This document shows positions 11,901-24,741 of a DNA stretch of 64,000 nt, piece by piece. The translations under genes and the position numbers were made by a program. Below the pieces are notes generated by a model. That model saw only the letters and a list, made by a program, of their open reading frames with translations, did not search any database and was not told the origin of the DNA. The stretch is from assembly GCA_963969395.1 (NCBI GenBank), contig OZ017797.1:8618001-8682000 (forward strand). The letters run 5' to 3'. Positions within the stretch are counted from its first letter, which is position 1. Each line of letters begins with the position of its first letter. The DNA comes from Pseudoscleropodium purum (Eukaryota > Streptophyta > Bryopsida > Hypnales > Brachytheciaceae).

Positions 11901-12833
11901 TTAGTCCCTACAGGTCAAAACTGCGGTTTTTTTGGCAACTTAGTGATTTTGGGCAGCTCACTACGAATGGAGTTTCTAGTTTTTTTGCTGAATTTTTCAC
12001 ACAACATGTGCCCAAGGAGTAGCTTTAAGGTCCAACAATTTTCATAACTTTTGACTGCATGATTCAAAAGTTATTGCATGATATGTAATTCTCAATGCTT
12101 GGCGGGCAGCCCAAAAATTTCTTAAAAAAATAACTTTTTTTGAAAATAAAAATTTGAAACTGATTTTCTAGATTTACATATGTGTGGAAAGCTTTGAATC
12201 ATTTCATTTTGATTTACGTGATGAAAGTTATGAGGTGCTCTAGTTTGTAGGTAGTTATGGATTTCTTATTCAAAATAAACTTTGGATTCCTTTATTTAAC
12301 TTAATTTTTAATATTTTTAGAAAAAAATGAAAAGATATGATGTAGATTGTTTATTACTACATTAGCACGGTTAGGATTGGAATTTTTCAATTCCAAAATT
12401 ATATTCTTAACAATTTAGTGTTTTGAATCACTTTGTACTTCTTTCTACTTACTATTTTTTTCCTATATGTTGTGCAATTCCAAATGATCTAAAATTTTTT
12501 AAGCATGTATTCAACTTGACTTGAAGAATGAATCCAAGAGATACCATCATTTTGGACATTTTTACATACAAATGTGACCTTGTGAAGTGCAGCTGCCCGT
12601 ATTTTCACAGGGTCAAAAAAATGTTTTTTGTCACTTCAAATGTTGATATCTTGTAATCCACAGAGTGGAAAATTCTGAAACTTTTTCCACATCTTTTTAA
12701 ACTAGTTTACTACAAGATCCTACGGTTGCATATGTCCAAAAGTGTTTTTCATCTAAAATTTGATGCTTGTATAAAAAATGGGAGTTTTGGAGTATTTTTG
12801 GTGAAAACATAGTCTCCGACCTTTAGGGGTTAA
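11901..12833 (+). mobile_element. Family A element, copy A2
   Basis: A 933-bp copy with an intact right end (GACCTTTAGGGGTTAA) and a mutated left end (TTAGTCCCTACAGGTC, recognisable as TTAACCCCTAAAGGTC). The interior is collinear with A1 over its whole length. The drift at the left end and many internal substitutions indicate an old copy. Confidence 0.7.
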
Positions 12834-14376
12834 CATCTTGTCTGATTTCAAGCTGCACTAAATTGTTGTTCTTCACTCTACTTGATGCTATTTTTTAATC
12901 TATTTTTTGAACAATTGGGAGAGTTTGCTACCATTTTACAACAACTAGATAGAAATGAAAAAAACTATATTTATTTTTTAGAGATAAAATCAGATGTCTA
13001 ATGCAAGTTTTAATAATTTCAAAGCTTTTTTGGGAAAAATTGAAATTCCTATGAATTTAAAAGAAATAAAAATGAAGAAAATTCATATCAAACACATGAA
13101 ATATTAAAAAAAACTGAAATTTTCACTATGGATGTATATTGTAGTGTATAACATCATAGTTTAAACTAAAGTTATTGTGTCATTTTAAAATTAGAAAATC
13201 AACAAACCATGGTTATAGGCCCAAAGTTCATATTGCTATAAAATATTGAAAATTGTGTATTTTCAAAAAATTTAGTTGGAGTAGAAACCGCACTTGATAA
13301 GCTTCAATTCACTAGTTGGACTCAAATTTGAAAAAAATTATTTTTTTGTTTAAAATTCACATCAAGAATAAATAATAGAAAATGGCCAAAATGCATTATA
13401 AAGAGGGTTCTTGGATTAAACATCTTCCTCTTTAGAAAAGTCAATAATACCATAATGAGGGAATTTACAATACTATTTATTGAAAATTTATTTCAAGGTA
13501 GTTTTTTCTTAAATAAATGAAAACACATTTCTTTCCATCCTATAAACTTAGATGAAGTCATCGAAAGGATGTTTTACATCATGAAGGATATTCCTATGAT
13601 GCTACATAGAACAAAAAGTGTTTGATGGTTAATTTCCAATTTCATATATGTAAAAATTGATTCTAGAAGGACACCAACATAGGACCAAAGTATTCAATAA
13701 AAAATGATAAGATTTTAGACCAATTGATACATTCTTCATTTTTAGAGTCTTCAATTGGACACATTTAGGCCTTTAGATCATTATAAGGTTATGAATGCCC
13801 TTTTTAATTTAGTAATTAGATCACCTTTGTAGTGATAGGTCTTGACATCTTGGCCTTTAGTTAACAATTAGTTTTCCAACCTACACTAATTTAGATATTT
13901 TACAAAATGAAATTATGGTCAATTAGTCTTTCAAGCACTTACAAGACAATTGAATCAATGTTATTGGAGTTCTAAAATAGACTCATAGGAGATGATTTTT
14001 AAAATATTTGCATTTTTATGGGAATTGATTTTTTCTTTAAAATTGTATGGGAAAAAAGTCTTGCAAAATGTTCCTATTTTTACCATTTGATGAACCTTGT
14101 TTTTTGAAAATATATAAATTTTTGACAAAAATGTGTGAGGCCTGGCTTTCAATCACAGTAGTGAAAGAAAAAAAATTGAATTGGTGCGATTAGGACAAAG
14201 ACTCGTACAGAGTTGGTACTTGATTAATAAAGATTGATTGTTTAATTGAAAAAAATAATGTGATTTCAATCATTTATTTATTTTCAAATGAAATGAAATG
14301 AATGAAATTTGATTGAAAATTTGATTGATTAAAAAAAGATATTGAATTTCAATCATAACATTCTTGTGAGTTTATA

Positions 14377-14412
<36 letters not shown>

Positions 14413-15834
14413 TATGTTTATTGTACAATTCATCGTTTAGTTGAATTTTGGGGGTACATGGAAATCACTTATCTCACTTACAAAGTTATGTTTTTTTAGT
14501 ACAAATTTTATCTTCCTTCTTTCACATTTGATTATTTCTACTATGTTCTATGTAATTATCTACATCATTTTAATAGTTCTACAAGAAACCACACAATTTC
14601 TTTTCATGAAATCAGCACAAAATTACAAAAATCAAATTTGTTGGTTTTAGGCAAAACTAAAGAACCAGATATTCAATCAAAGTAAGCATCTAATAGTATG
14701 GGGTAGAATAAGAAATTGAAGGTTGAATTATGAAATTTTGACCTAAATAGTTGGATAAAAATCACTCCATTGCATTATCAATAATATTCATCTAATAGTA
14801 GTGAAAAAAAAACACAAGATAGAATAAGGTCAAATAATCGTTTCCTTTCAATTTTCACATCATTCTATTGTTCTATAACTTTGATGCTTCGTTTCATTGA
14901 AGATTTGAATTATTAAGGTCAGGATTATCTTCCAATAATAGAAACATTTCACCAAAGTTTCAAATACATATTATGAAGTGAAGGTAAAAACACAAAGGGG
15001 CAAAATACAAAATATGTGATGTTTATGATAACTCTATTGTCTATCATGAAAAGCTATGTGTTTTGAATTCAACTGCATTTGAAGCCTATCTTTATTTTTT
15101 TTGAATACTATTGAGCTACAAAATGTTATCAAATATTATTAAATTTTTTATTTTAGTACAAAGAGAATTTTGTCAATGCAACAAATAAGTTAAGCCACTT
15201 TATTACACCCATCACACCGCCATTATATTTACTCTAGTAATGATCTCATTTTGGTCAAGAAGAAGCCCAAGTGAATTTTTTTGTATAAAATGATGTAGTG
15301 TGCGTTCTTGAAATATTTGGGTGGCATTTAGAGGATAACCAAACAAGGGCTCAAGAATGATTCACTAGCTAGAATAGATTCATTTACTTTCTAGATGTAA
15401 AACCATAAAATAATGTGTATCTTAGAGCCTTCACATTATGACCATTTAGTGTAGAAGGATGGCCATTAGGGATGCATTATTGGTTTAGCCAATTAAAGCA
15501 ACCTAGTGACACTTACATCTCCACTCTACAAATGACTTCAAAAATTCACAACAAATTCATACTTATTAGAAAAATGCAATGCAATGAGTGACTTGTGACT
15601 TTCATATTGTTTCTTTTTGAGTGAAAAAAATTATTTGATATTTTGAAAAACACCAAATTAGAAATCATAACTACAATGGAGTAACTAAAGTAAAGATAAT
15701 GGGCAATAAGGGGAAACTTTTATGCAATGTGGGAATAGGAAAATGATTTTCGAGTTTAGTAGAGTTAGAATTGTTTTCAATGGTTAGTTTAGTAATGCTT
15801 TCACTTTTTGTGGGATTAGGAAAAAACTACAAGT
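12834..15834. other. 3 kb AT-rich intergenic stretch with no gene
   Basis: No exon, RNA gene or repeat end was recognised apart from the microsatellite listed at 14373. Open frames near 13961-14152 and 14441-14650 are short, AT-rich and without family resemblance. Confidence 0.5.
14373..14415 (+). repeat. TA/TATG microsatellite
   Basis: A run of TA dinucleotides passes into about eight TATG tetranucleotides and back to TATATG. Confidence 0.95.
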
Positions 15835-15904
15835 TTAACCCCTAAAGAATCAAGAGTGTAAAAAATGATGTGTTGAGTAAGCCTTGTGATCCTTTAAGGG
15901 TTAA
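15835..15904 (+). mobile_element. 70-bp TTAA-bounded mini-element
   Basis: It begins TTAACCCCTAAAGAATC and ends GATCCTTTAAGGGTTAA, giving inverted ends of about 13 bases (TTAACCCCTAAAG against TTAACCCTTAAAGGATC) separated by barely 40 bases. The body is related to the foldback at 5905. This is the shortest recognisable member of the TTAA class here. It lies about 1.2 kb upstream of the ATG18-like start codon. Confidence 0.6.
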
Positions 15905-16149
15905 GAATAGGTTAAAAGCAACTCACAAATCCAAGTCCACTGTTAAAAAGAAATTGGTTTCTAAAAGTAAAAAAACTTCAACTTCCTCCACTTTCCATAA
16001 ACCTCTCTTTAAAATTTTGCTAACCAATGATTTAAATTCTCCTCTTGCAAACATTGCACACCACTTCAAAGTAGAATTTCAAAATTTCTTTTATCTTTTT
16101 TTCAACGCTTGCCCAATTTTTATGCATGGAAGTCAGCTTTCAATTAATA
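15905..16149. promoter_or_regulatory. Probable promoter-proximal region of the ATG18-like gene
   Basis: Composition shifts here from AT-rich to gene-like GC. No clear TATA box was seen. The boundaries are inferred from composition only. Confidence 0.25.
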
Positions 16150-16490
16150 ATTCGAGACCTATCAGAAGGATCTTTCCGGACATTCCTCCCCTCCGTCAGC
16201 GAGCACCGCTCATCTAATAATTACAAGGTGGCAATTCGATGCTCCCATAGGGCAAGACCCAAGCCGATCCGAGCTGGACAGCCCAACCCTCCACGTCATC
16301 GTCTCTCTCCCCAAGGCATTTCCGACCCAATCTCGGCGTTGTTGTTGCGTCCCCACTGTTGTGGTTCATGCCACTTGCAGAAGAACTTGCAGGTCCCCGT
16401 TTCGCCAATTCCATGTCTCCGACCCACTCTTCTGGCGGAGAGGAGTTTCAGAACGTTCGCTGCATCTTTCGTGCTTCTTATTCTCTGCAG
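16150..16490 (+). other. Candidate 5' untranslated exon of the ATG18-like gene
   Basis: GC-rich leader-like sequence ending at a plausible donor (CTGCAG|GTGGAA, GT at 16491). The matching acceptor is TTCGTTTCAG at 17032-17041, 36 bases before the start codon, giving a leader intron of about 550 bp. Leader introns of this kind are common in plant genes. The transcription start is a guess; short open frames here overlap on both strands and look non-coding. Confidence 0.4.
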
Positions 16491-17077
16491 GTGGAATTTG
16501 GTTTGTATTTCTGACGTGCTACATTTTTGCGGCAATTTAGGATCGTGTTGGTGGTCTGGTGGAGCGGGATCCTGTTGCTATTGATTTGATTTCGTATGTG
16601 TGTGGAATGCGTGATGCTTTTTGAGGAAGAGTTCGTATGGCAATGTATTCGGCATTTGGTTTGGAGGACTGGAGATCATGTTTGGTTTGCCTAGGGTTTG
16701 GAAATTGGAATCGGCTGTGTTTGAACGTATTTCAGTTTTATTATTTGAGCTTGAGATGGATTGACGGTCGATGTGTAGTGTATTGTTGTAGCATAATGTG
16801 TCCAGCTGATGCATGATTCGGGGAGGTTCTGTGTGATGTAGTTGTGATTTGATTGATAGTCGAGGATCTTTACCATTGTGAAGCGTACGTGACAATTTTC
16901 ATTCTTATCTTGGTCAATTGTTATGTTTGAAATGAGAGTGTTTTACTGGAATTTTTGGGTTTAGGTTTGACTGGTTATGTTTTCGTGTTGTACACGGTTG
17001 TTTGGGCACTTTTAAGAGTTTCGTAATCTTCTTCGTTTCAGGAGATTAGTGACCGATAGCTCAGTAAGTGAGACATC

Positions 17078-19583
17078 ATGTCGCTTTCATCGCCGCCCCT
17101 ACCAGTACCGCCATCGGCACTCAATCGGTTTAGTAAGGCCCCGTTCGTGAATGATGATTCCATGCCTTCTTCGCCAATCTCGAACACTTCCACCGCAGCC
17201 TCTCCCCAAATTTCTCCGCGGTTGGAGGTTCCACAAGTGCCTGCTCAACAGCAATCTCTGCTCTCCGTGGCCTTCAACCAGGATCATGGATGCTTTTCAT
17301 GTGGTACGCAGACAGGATTTCGTATCTATAACTGTGATCCTTTCAAGGAAACATTTCGTCGGGAATTCGACGGTGCTGGGATTTCCGTAGTTGAGATGCT
17401 GTTTAGGTATGATATTTTGGCCGATATTCGAAGCTTTTCTGTGTGTTTAGGTCTGCATTCTCTTTTCGCTGTAGCGCAGTATTTTAGGGTTATGAGTTGT
17501 GGTATTATTGTACTCATTGTCTATGCTAATCTGTTCGAGAATTTTCAGGTGCAACATTTTGGCTCTGGTTGGTGGAGGAAAGTCACCGAGGTACTCTCCC
17601 AATAAGGTCATGATCTGGGATGATCATCAAAGCCGGTGTATAGGAGAGCTTTCGTTCAGAAGTGAAGTCCGAGCTGTTCGCTTGCGGAGGGATAGGATTG
17701 TCGTTGTCTTGGAATTCAAAATTTATGTGTACAACTTCGCCGACTTGAAGCTACTTCATCAGATAGAGACTTTGTCAAACACCAAGGGAATCTGTGCACT
17801 CTCTCCTACACCGAAAACCTGCGTCCTTGCATGCCCTGGTCAGCGGAAGGGCGAAGTACGGATCGAGCTATATAGCGCGAAGAAAACGAGATTTGTGCAG
17901 GCGCATGATTCCTCATTGGCTTGTCTGTCGCTTTCTCTAGATGGAGCTCTCTTGGCGACCGCAAGCAACAAGGGCACTCTTGTTCGAATATTCAACACTG
18001 TAGATGGCACAAAGTTGCAAGAAGTAAGTTTTTCACTTTCTCCAACTGCAGTATGTACTGTATTTTCTTGTTTTGATTTACTCGGGTTTCCGTGAATAAT
18101 AATTGACAACATTAACCAGTTTTATGGTTACCTGAAAATCACTGCGGAACTCACAATGCACCAGTGGAAGGTACATCATGGTTTAGGGTTTAGGTAGACC
18201 GCTTCAAGTATGACACCCATCCCATCGAAAGCAGCTGCACGGCCAACTGGGTGGATACTCTGGGATTAAAATCACCATTCCACTAGTTAGAAATACTGTT
18301 CTTGTAATGAACTCAGGATCTCTCTTACATGCACAAATGACTGAAGAATTTCTGATTTTGCTTGTCTTAGGCAGTTCGGGTGTGTTTCAAATCTCTAGTC
18401 AGATTCCTATGTTGTCTGTTTAATATTATCGTTCGTGGAGATGAATATTTCTCACACAATTCCGAGCGTGTCAGAGGATGTGTTTTCTTCGCTGATTGGT
18501 TCATTTGTTATGTGACAGCTTCGACGAGGAGCAGAACGTGCTGAAATATACAGTCTTGCTTTCCATCCAAACCTTCGCTGGTTAGCCGTTTCTAGTGCTA
18601 AAGGGACTGTGCACGTGTTTACACTGAAACCAACCACTGAAGAAGCTCGAACTGAGGCAATTGCTAATGCGTCCTCACCCCCTTCAGGTGGATCAGCAGT
18701 ATCTCCCAGTAAAAATGATGACAGTTCTCTACGAGGCAGTTCTTCATCGATGCATTCATCTGCATCTGCAAATGCTGGTTCATCACTTTCTTTCATGAAG
18801 GGTTAGCTTTTTCCTTTCCCCTTCAAATTTTCTGCTTCTGTACTGTAGGACTTTACCTTTTAAGACATTTTGTCTGCCATTCCCTTTGTTATGATTTCAT
18901 CTAGTTTAAGTGTGGAGAGAGCTGAGGTGGACTGTCTCTTTTGAGAGTCGCTGGATACTAGATTTCGGCCGTTCTATTTGGTGCAGTACTCACATTGTCT
19001 TTGTCGTCAGACGACTCTTGAATTGTTCATTGATGATTGCCGTAAGCAGTATGCATTCAGATCTCCTTGACGTATCCAACTGATCTGTAAATTTCATTTT
19101 CTTAATTTTGCAGGAGTGCTGCCGAAGTACTTCAGTTCAGAGTGGTCCTTTGCACAATTCCGTGTGCCTGAGGAGACCAGGGCAATAGTTGCCTTTGGGA
19201 CTCAGAAGAACACAATCGTCATAGTTTGTGCAAATGGAAGGTAAGTCCCTTAATTGCATGAATCGTTCAAGAATCTGCTTTATGTATTTTGAAGTTGATT
19301 TTAATTTGATTAGACCCTGCAATATTTCTTTGATTTACTGGTTTGATGATGTTGAGGAAAGTCATTTTAGCCTAACAGGTTATTTATATAACAACATTTG
19401 AAGTTCTAGTGGGAAAAGCCTGGAGTCGTGTTTCTGAAGTTGCGGTGTAATGTTTGAAACATTTTTTGTTGCAGTTATTACAGGTGCTCATTTGATGGAA
19501 ATAATGGTGGGGAAATGGGACAACTTGAATATGAACGTTACATGAAGCCTGAAGAAACTGATGAGGAAACTGTGTCCATTTAA
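17078..19583 (+). CDS. ATG18: ATG18/WIPI-like PROPPIN autophagy protein (ATG18a type), 5 exons
   Basis: Exons 17078-17406, 17549-18023, 18519-18801, 19114-19240 and 19475-19583; all junctions are GT-AG and the phases (2,0,1,2) sum to an uninterrupted 440-aa protein. PROPPINs are seven-bladed beta-propellers that bind PI3P and PI(3,5)P2 on autophagosomal membranes and act with ATG2 in lipid transfer. Visible marks: a Ser/Pro-rich N-terminus (residues 1-58), the propeller opening [17 protein letters not shown], the conserved LALVGGG and NKVMIWDD blocks, GTLVRIFNT, and the lipid-binding LRRG motif at residues 269-272 followed by [14 protein letters not shown] rather than FRRG fits plant ATG18a and animal WIPI3/4. 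A Ser-rich insert at about 308-362 falls where the membrane-inserting blade-6 loop is expected. Start: first ATG after the leader-intron acceptor. The neighbours are repeats and give no functional context. Family assignment is secure; the exact paralogue is less so. Confidence 0.93.
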
Positions 19584-20206
19584 GTTGCCGAGTGTTCTCT
19601 GCTTAAGTTGCCTACAATCTCAAGAAAAGAAATGTCAATAACTACCCGCTTTCATTCGGTTGAAGCTCTGTGAACGAAACAACAATTTGGTATACTTTGG
19701 TGTGTGAAATCCTGCTTCAGTTGTACCCACGAAGTTGACCTCTTCATCGCCAACTCGTGCTTGAAATGACGTATGATAATTTTGAGACCATTTTTTGCAT
19801 TTAGCTAGATTCAAAGCTTGTGCATACCTGTTGGTCTTCCGTGTACGGTGTAGTCTCTCTACGCTGGATGTACAGTGCAGTAGCCGAGTTTGAATTTCAG
19901 CGTTTTTTATATTTCTTAGGATATGAGTACCGTAGGTTGTGTGCTTGTTTTAGAATGCGTTCAGCTGTTCAACTTTACCCCTAGTCTTAGAGATAATTTC
20001 AACGGCATTGTGCAGATTTGTGTGAAATTTGGTACTATATGTAAGCAAGAACTTGAAAGCGTATTCAAGAATTTATTCTTCTGAAGTTCTGATTGGAGTA
20101 TCTTCTTCCTTTTTGAGGGCATGGGTGTTGCATTTTGGTGCAGGTACAGATTGTACTGTGTTGTGTATGGTTTATTATTTTGAAAGGAAAAATCTTATGG
20201 GGTTGA
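19584..20206 (+). other. 3' untranslated region and flank of the ATG18-like gene
   Basis: Gene-like composition continues to about 20150 without a supported exon, as expected for a 3' UTR. No single polyadenylation signal stands out. Confidence 0.4.
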
Positions 20207-20535
20207 ATTGTTGAAATTGAGTCAAAATGTCATCATTTTATAACTTAAAACCCCTGAATGTCCTAGGCCTTTTGTTGAGCTTCTTGGAATTTGCTCTAAA
20301 TTGAACAAAAAGTTCACATTTTGATCAGTTTTGTCAATTCTTTGGGGGATTGTAATTGTACAAATTCAATCTAGACATGTTAGATACCATATGGGAAAAG
20401 AAAACACAACAAGAGCGTAAAAAGTGTAAAAGTGATTTGAAGTCTTTTAGTCCTCTTTTCACATGTAGAATTTAAAAAATTGGTCAACAAAAAAATAGAA
20501 GATTAATATAAATCCCAATCAATTTATGGCTTCTC
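20207..20535 (+). repeat. Repeat D, copy D1
   Basis: Related to 44105-44483 in the same orientation, with shared blocks 'ggaatttgctct.aattgaac', 'gtgatttgaagtctttta' and 'tgggaaaagaa'. A TTAAAACCCCTGAATG word near its start recalls the TTAA-element ends. A fragment in the opposite orientation occurs at 46985-47060. Confidence 0.65.
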
Positions 20536-21296
20536 AAAATCTATTGTACAATCGTTTTAAATGAGTTTCTAATGTGATTTTTTTTCTAAGATCTTATGTA
20601 TTTGAAGCTCACTTCCAAAAGTCCTCAACACTAAAAAAAAATCAAGATTTGCAAAAGACAGCCTTGGTTGAATAGAAAAATCATAATCATTCATTTTCAA
20701 AATTGGATTTTTGATGCTCACTCAAACTTCAAAAAGAATTTTCCAAAAATATAAACCACTAAAAATAGTAATTTGGTTAGGTTTTATATAACTTCAAAGT
20801 ATTGTGGACACTACAATTTGATGCCTTAAACATTTAAGGATTAACTATGGAAGGAATGATGTGCCCTCCCATGACCAAGGTAGTCACCGAAATACTCGAA
20901 TAGATGCATTTTTTGTTTGTGGGTCTAACCATTAGATGAAATTTACCTTTTCAATAAGGCCATATGTTTCCTGAATTCCCAAACTATGGGAACTCATCTA
21001 CAACAACAATTTGACATTAGATAATAATAAAATAATTTTTTCATATTCTTTAGAAAAAATATTTATTTTATAAACGTTTTATTATTTATTATTATTATTC
21101 TTTGTTTTCATCAATAATAGTTGGTTTACAAATGGAAAATGGGCCTAAAACAACCTTTTAGAGCCCCCAAAAAACATTTAATGAATGAAGTCATCCATTA
21201 GACCTTTTTAGGTCCAAAGCATGCTTATAGCATCTTTAATGAATACTACTTTGCAATTTCTACACATGGCAAAAGCTCATTCATTATTCCACAATC
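20536..21296. other. AT-rich intergenic stretch with no feature seen
   Basis: No coding signal or recognised repeat end. Confidence 0.5.
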
Positions 21297-22175
21297 TTAA
21301 TCCCTAAAAGACCATTGTCTCACTTGGGGACAAAATGGGGTTTAGATAGGTTCCTATGAACTCAATTTTTAGTGAAAATTTTTGAAACTTTGTCATAAGA
21401 TAGTGAAATTTATTAGCTTTATGGGAATATAATTTCTATTTCAATCCATGCCCAAGAACAAAAGTTATGTCATTCTAAACATAAGTTTCACATTGCCAAG
21501 CAAAAAAAGAATTCTACAAAACTTGAAACTAAATTAATTTTCTTTTTATAGATCATATTTTTTTTTCTACAGGTGAAACTTTGATTCATTCCATTTTGAT
21601 TAGTGATGTAAAAGTTGTGAACAATCTTGTTTTTTGGACAATCTAAGCATCTTCTTGAAAAAATAACTTACATGATTCATTTCAAAATACAATTTTCACA
21701 ATTTTTCACAAATTTTTTGGGAAGGTCAAGTTTTCTTGCTAGAACAATCTCACCATTGGGATTATTGTGTTTCACTCCCATCTTAAAGCTATTGTCAATT
21801 TTTTAAAGAATGATATTTAAGGGGAGGGGGGGATTTAGTTCCTACAATTTTGACTTAATTCTTCAATACAATTTCTTTTTAATTCAAAGTCCATAGTAAA
21901 AAAAAGATTCCACAAATGGCAATCAAAGTCATCTAAAATTGCAGGCTAGTGTTCAAAAAACTTTTTTTTTTCAATTTTGAATGCTAATATCTTCTAATCT
22001 ATATAGTCAAACTTCATGAAATTTTTACCACATGATTTAGACAAGCAAAATATAATATCCTATAATTGGATTCCAAGAAAAATAATTTTAAAAAATTTTC
22101 TTGGATGAATGCAATAGAAATGAGAGTTTGAGGTGGTTTTTGATAGAAAAATAGCCTTGGTCTTTTAGGGTTTAA
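21297..22175 (-). mobile_element. Family B element, copy B2, inverted
   Basis: An 879-bp reverse-oriented copy of B1/B3. Outer ends are TTAATCCCTAAAAGACC on the left and GGTCTTTTAGGGTTTAA on the right, so TTAA is kept on both sides while the inner bases have drifted. The interior is collinear with B1 read backwards (for example 'agattagaagatattagcat' and 'aactttcatcatttgc'-type blocks). It is non-coding. Confidence 0.7.
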
Positions 22176-22214
22176 GAGACACTTTTGGATTACCATTGCA
22201 ATTGTGTTGGCACC

Positions 22215-22500
22215 TAAAAGAACCACATTATAATGAAAATGGATAATAGTCCCTCCCTAAGAACAACAATTGGATGCTATTTTCTTTTGCTTTGACCACC
22301 TATAATATATCTTATGTTTATTCAAAGAATTGACCAAAATACATGTGAAAAATTCTTTGATTTGTTATTTTATTGCAATTTTTTTTATTGAATTTGATCA
22401 ATCTATATATACAATATAAAATGACCCAAAGGACAACAATGGATCATCCTACCTTATCACATTGACCAATGGCTACAATTTAATCATTAGACGACATGAG
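22215..22500 (+). repeat. Repeat J, copy J1
   Basis: Shares diverged blocks with 46270-46490 in the same order: 'ttgaccaaaatacatgtgaa', 'tctttga.ttgt', 'atctaccttat.' and 'cattgacc'. It is an old non-coding repeat. Confidence 0.45.
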
Positions 22501-23292
22501 ACCATTGAGCCATTAATTCAAAACATACTTCATTCTTCTCCTACTTCCCCCTAAATAGGTAAAACAAAAAATAATTTAAGAAGAAAATAAAATATAAAAT
22601 GATTACTATGCCTCATTCTAATGAATTCCTAAAGGACCAAATAACATTTTTTGGCAACAAAGCAGTTTGGGATAGCTTACAAAGGACAGAAATATTCAGC
22701 TATTTAGTATATTTTTGAATTTTTTTTTGGATGTAGAGATGAGGAGTACCTTCCAACTTCACCCAATATTTTTACAATTGGATACACCCATGAGGAGTTA
22801 TGGGGGAATTTAAAATGCAATTTTTGATAAACAAGAGGTAGCACAAAAAGGGTTATTTACAAGAAAGCAAAATTTGCATTATAATTCTTGAAAGAGCTTG
22901 AGCAAGCTCTTGCCCCAAGTTCAAATTGAAATACTTCTTTGACATTTTTTTGGACTCATAAATTCATCATCATATATGAGGAGGTGGAAGGAGTTATGAA
23001 TAACTACCCCATTAGTTAAAAAAATTTTGATCACTAAATTCAAAACAAACAAAGTATACAACAACTATCTCACATAGCTTCAAAAGTGGCTTATTTTTCA
23101 TATGTAGAGATGAGAAAACAAATTTTTTTATACAAGTAGGGTGGTAGGAGGTAAAACAAGCCATGTGGGATACATAAATTAGGATTACTAAAAGCTCAAT
23201 CCCACATGGGTTGTTTTACCTTATAGTAAAGTCAAAAGCAAGATTTGTGATCAAAATAAAAATTTTGACCTCATTTTGGGATAGTAGAGTAA
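22501..23292. other. AT-rich intergenic stretch with no feature seen
   Basis: No coding signal. A weak inverted pairing around 23140-23230 ('gaggtaaaacaagccatgtggga' against 'tcccacatgggttgttttacct') forms a short foldback. Confidence 0.5.
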
Positions 23293-23585
23293 CTCATTAG
23301 AGGACTTTGGGGGGGTCCAAAAGCCTATTTCGGACTTTTTCCCCCGTAGCAAGGAGAACGGCCCATTGTCAAAATTTTCTTTTTCATAAAAAAAGATTTA
23401 AAAAATAAAATATTTTAGTGTCCAAATGCAAAAATAATAATTAATTAATTAATTAATTTTTAAAAAATGGGACAATGACATGGCAGGGTCTCGGCCATGT
23501 CAGACCGCTACATCAAACTTGTTTCTTGCGTTCGCAGGCTGTGATAACTCACAAGCATCCAAAGGCCCCAAAAATCTTCTAATGT
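23293..23585 (+). mobile_element. Family E MITE-like element, copy E2
   Basis: A 293-bp copy collinear with E1, with ends CTCATTAGAGGACTTTGGGG and, inward from the right, ACATTAGAAGATTTTTGGGG. It contains the same 'atgacatggcaggg' and 'cgttcgcaggctgtgataac' patches plus a (TTAA)n run at 23433-23459. Confidence 0.7.
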
Positions 23586-23740
23586 TTTCTTAAAACTTGA
23601 CACTAGCTTAATATAAAAAGTCAAGCTAACTTTCATCTCTAAAAACATGTTTGAGATTTTGAGCCACCAAAAATCAAGAGATATAGACAATGTTTAGAGA
23701 GGGGTTGGAAGGAACTCTTTTTTCTATTGTCAAACATTCT

Positions 23741-24632
23741 TTAACCCCTAAAGTCCCAAGGCCATTTTTCTATCAAAAAACACTCAAAACTGCCATTTTC
23801 GTTGTGGTCACCCAAGAAAACAAAAAGAACATTTTTTTTTCAGAATCTAATTGTAGGATCTTGTATTTCACTTGTCTTAACTCATGTGGTAAAAATTTCA
23901 TGAAGTTTGATCATATAGATTAGAAGATATTAGCATTCAAAGTTGAAAAAAAAAGTTTTTTTGAACACTTGCATGAAATTTCAAATGACTTTGACCACTT
24001 TTATGTTGAAGAATTGAGTTGAAAGTCTAGAAAAAAAAATTAAAAAAAAATACATTTGATTTTCATTCTTTAAAAAATTGTTAAGTAGAAGTAGATTGAA
24101 GATTGAAAAAAAACTAAATCATTAATAGCTCTTAGATGGGATTGAAACACAATAATCCCAATGGTGAGCTTGTTTTAGCAAGTAAGCACACCATTCTCAA
24201 AAAAAATTGTGAAAAATTGTGAAAATTGCATTAAGAAATGAATCCTACAAGTTATTTTTCAAAAAAATGCTTAAATTGCCCAAAAAATAAGATTGTCTTT
24301 AACTTTCTCAATTGTCTTTATTAGTCCAAATAGAAAAATCAAAGTTTCACATGTAGACAAAAATATGAAATTTCAGGGAGAAAAAAAATTAGAATTTATT
24401 TTACTTTTTTGTGATTTTTTTTGTGTTGCCCGTCGAGTTCAATTTGAGGCTTTTTGTGGTATAACTTTTGCTCCTAGGCACCAATTGAAATAAAAATTAT
24501 ATTCCCACATTACTAATCAGTTTTTCTATCTTATGGGAAAGTTTCAAAAAGTTTCATAAAAAATCAAGGTCACAGGAACCTGGCCAAAATCCAATTTGTC
24601 CCCTGAGGGGACAATGGGACTTTAGGGGGTAA
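23741..24632 (+). mobile_element. Family B element, copy B3
   Basis: An 892-bp copy with an excellent left end (TTAACCCCTAAAGTCCCA). The right end TGGGACTTTAGGGGGTAA carries one change that spoils the final TTAA. The interior is collinear with B1. It lies between E2 and E3 in a repeat cluster. Confidence 0.7.
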
Positions 24633-24741
24633 ACTTTGTGCATAACTTTTGATTGAGGGATCAAAATCACAAACAAGTTTTTGAAGATGAAAGCTAGCTT
24701 GATTTTTCAACTATTATTACTTTAGTTTTATGGAAAAAAAA

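Noticed and set aside
15870..16217. Lys/Ser-rich 115-codon plus-strand frame (KSTVKKKLVSKSKKTSTSS)
   Set aside because: It begins inside the 70-bp TTAA mini-element, has AT-rich low-complexity content and no homologue-like motif, and runs into the leader region of the ATG18-like gene.
16126..16584. 152-codon plus-strand frame upstream of the ATG18-like gene
   Set aside because: It crosses the inferred leader donor at 16491 and overlaps minus-strand frames of similar length; the composition is that of a GC-rich leader, not of a protein gene.
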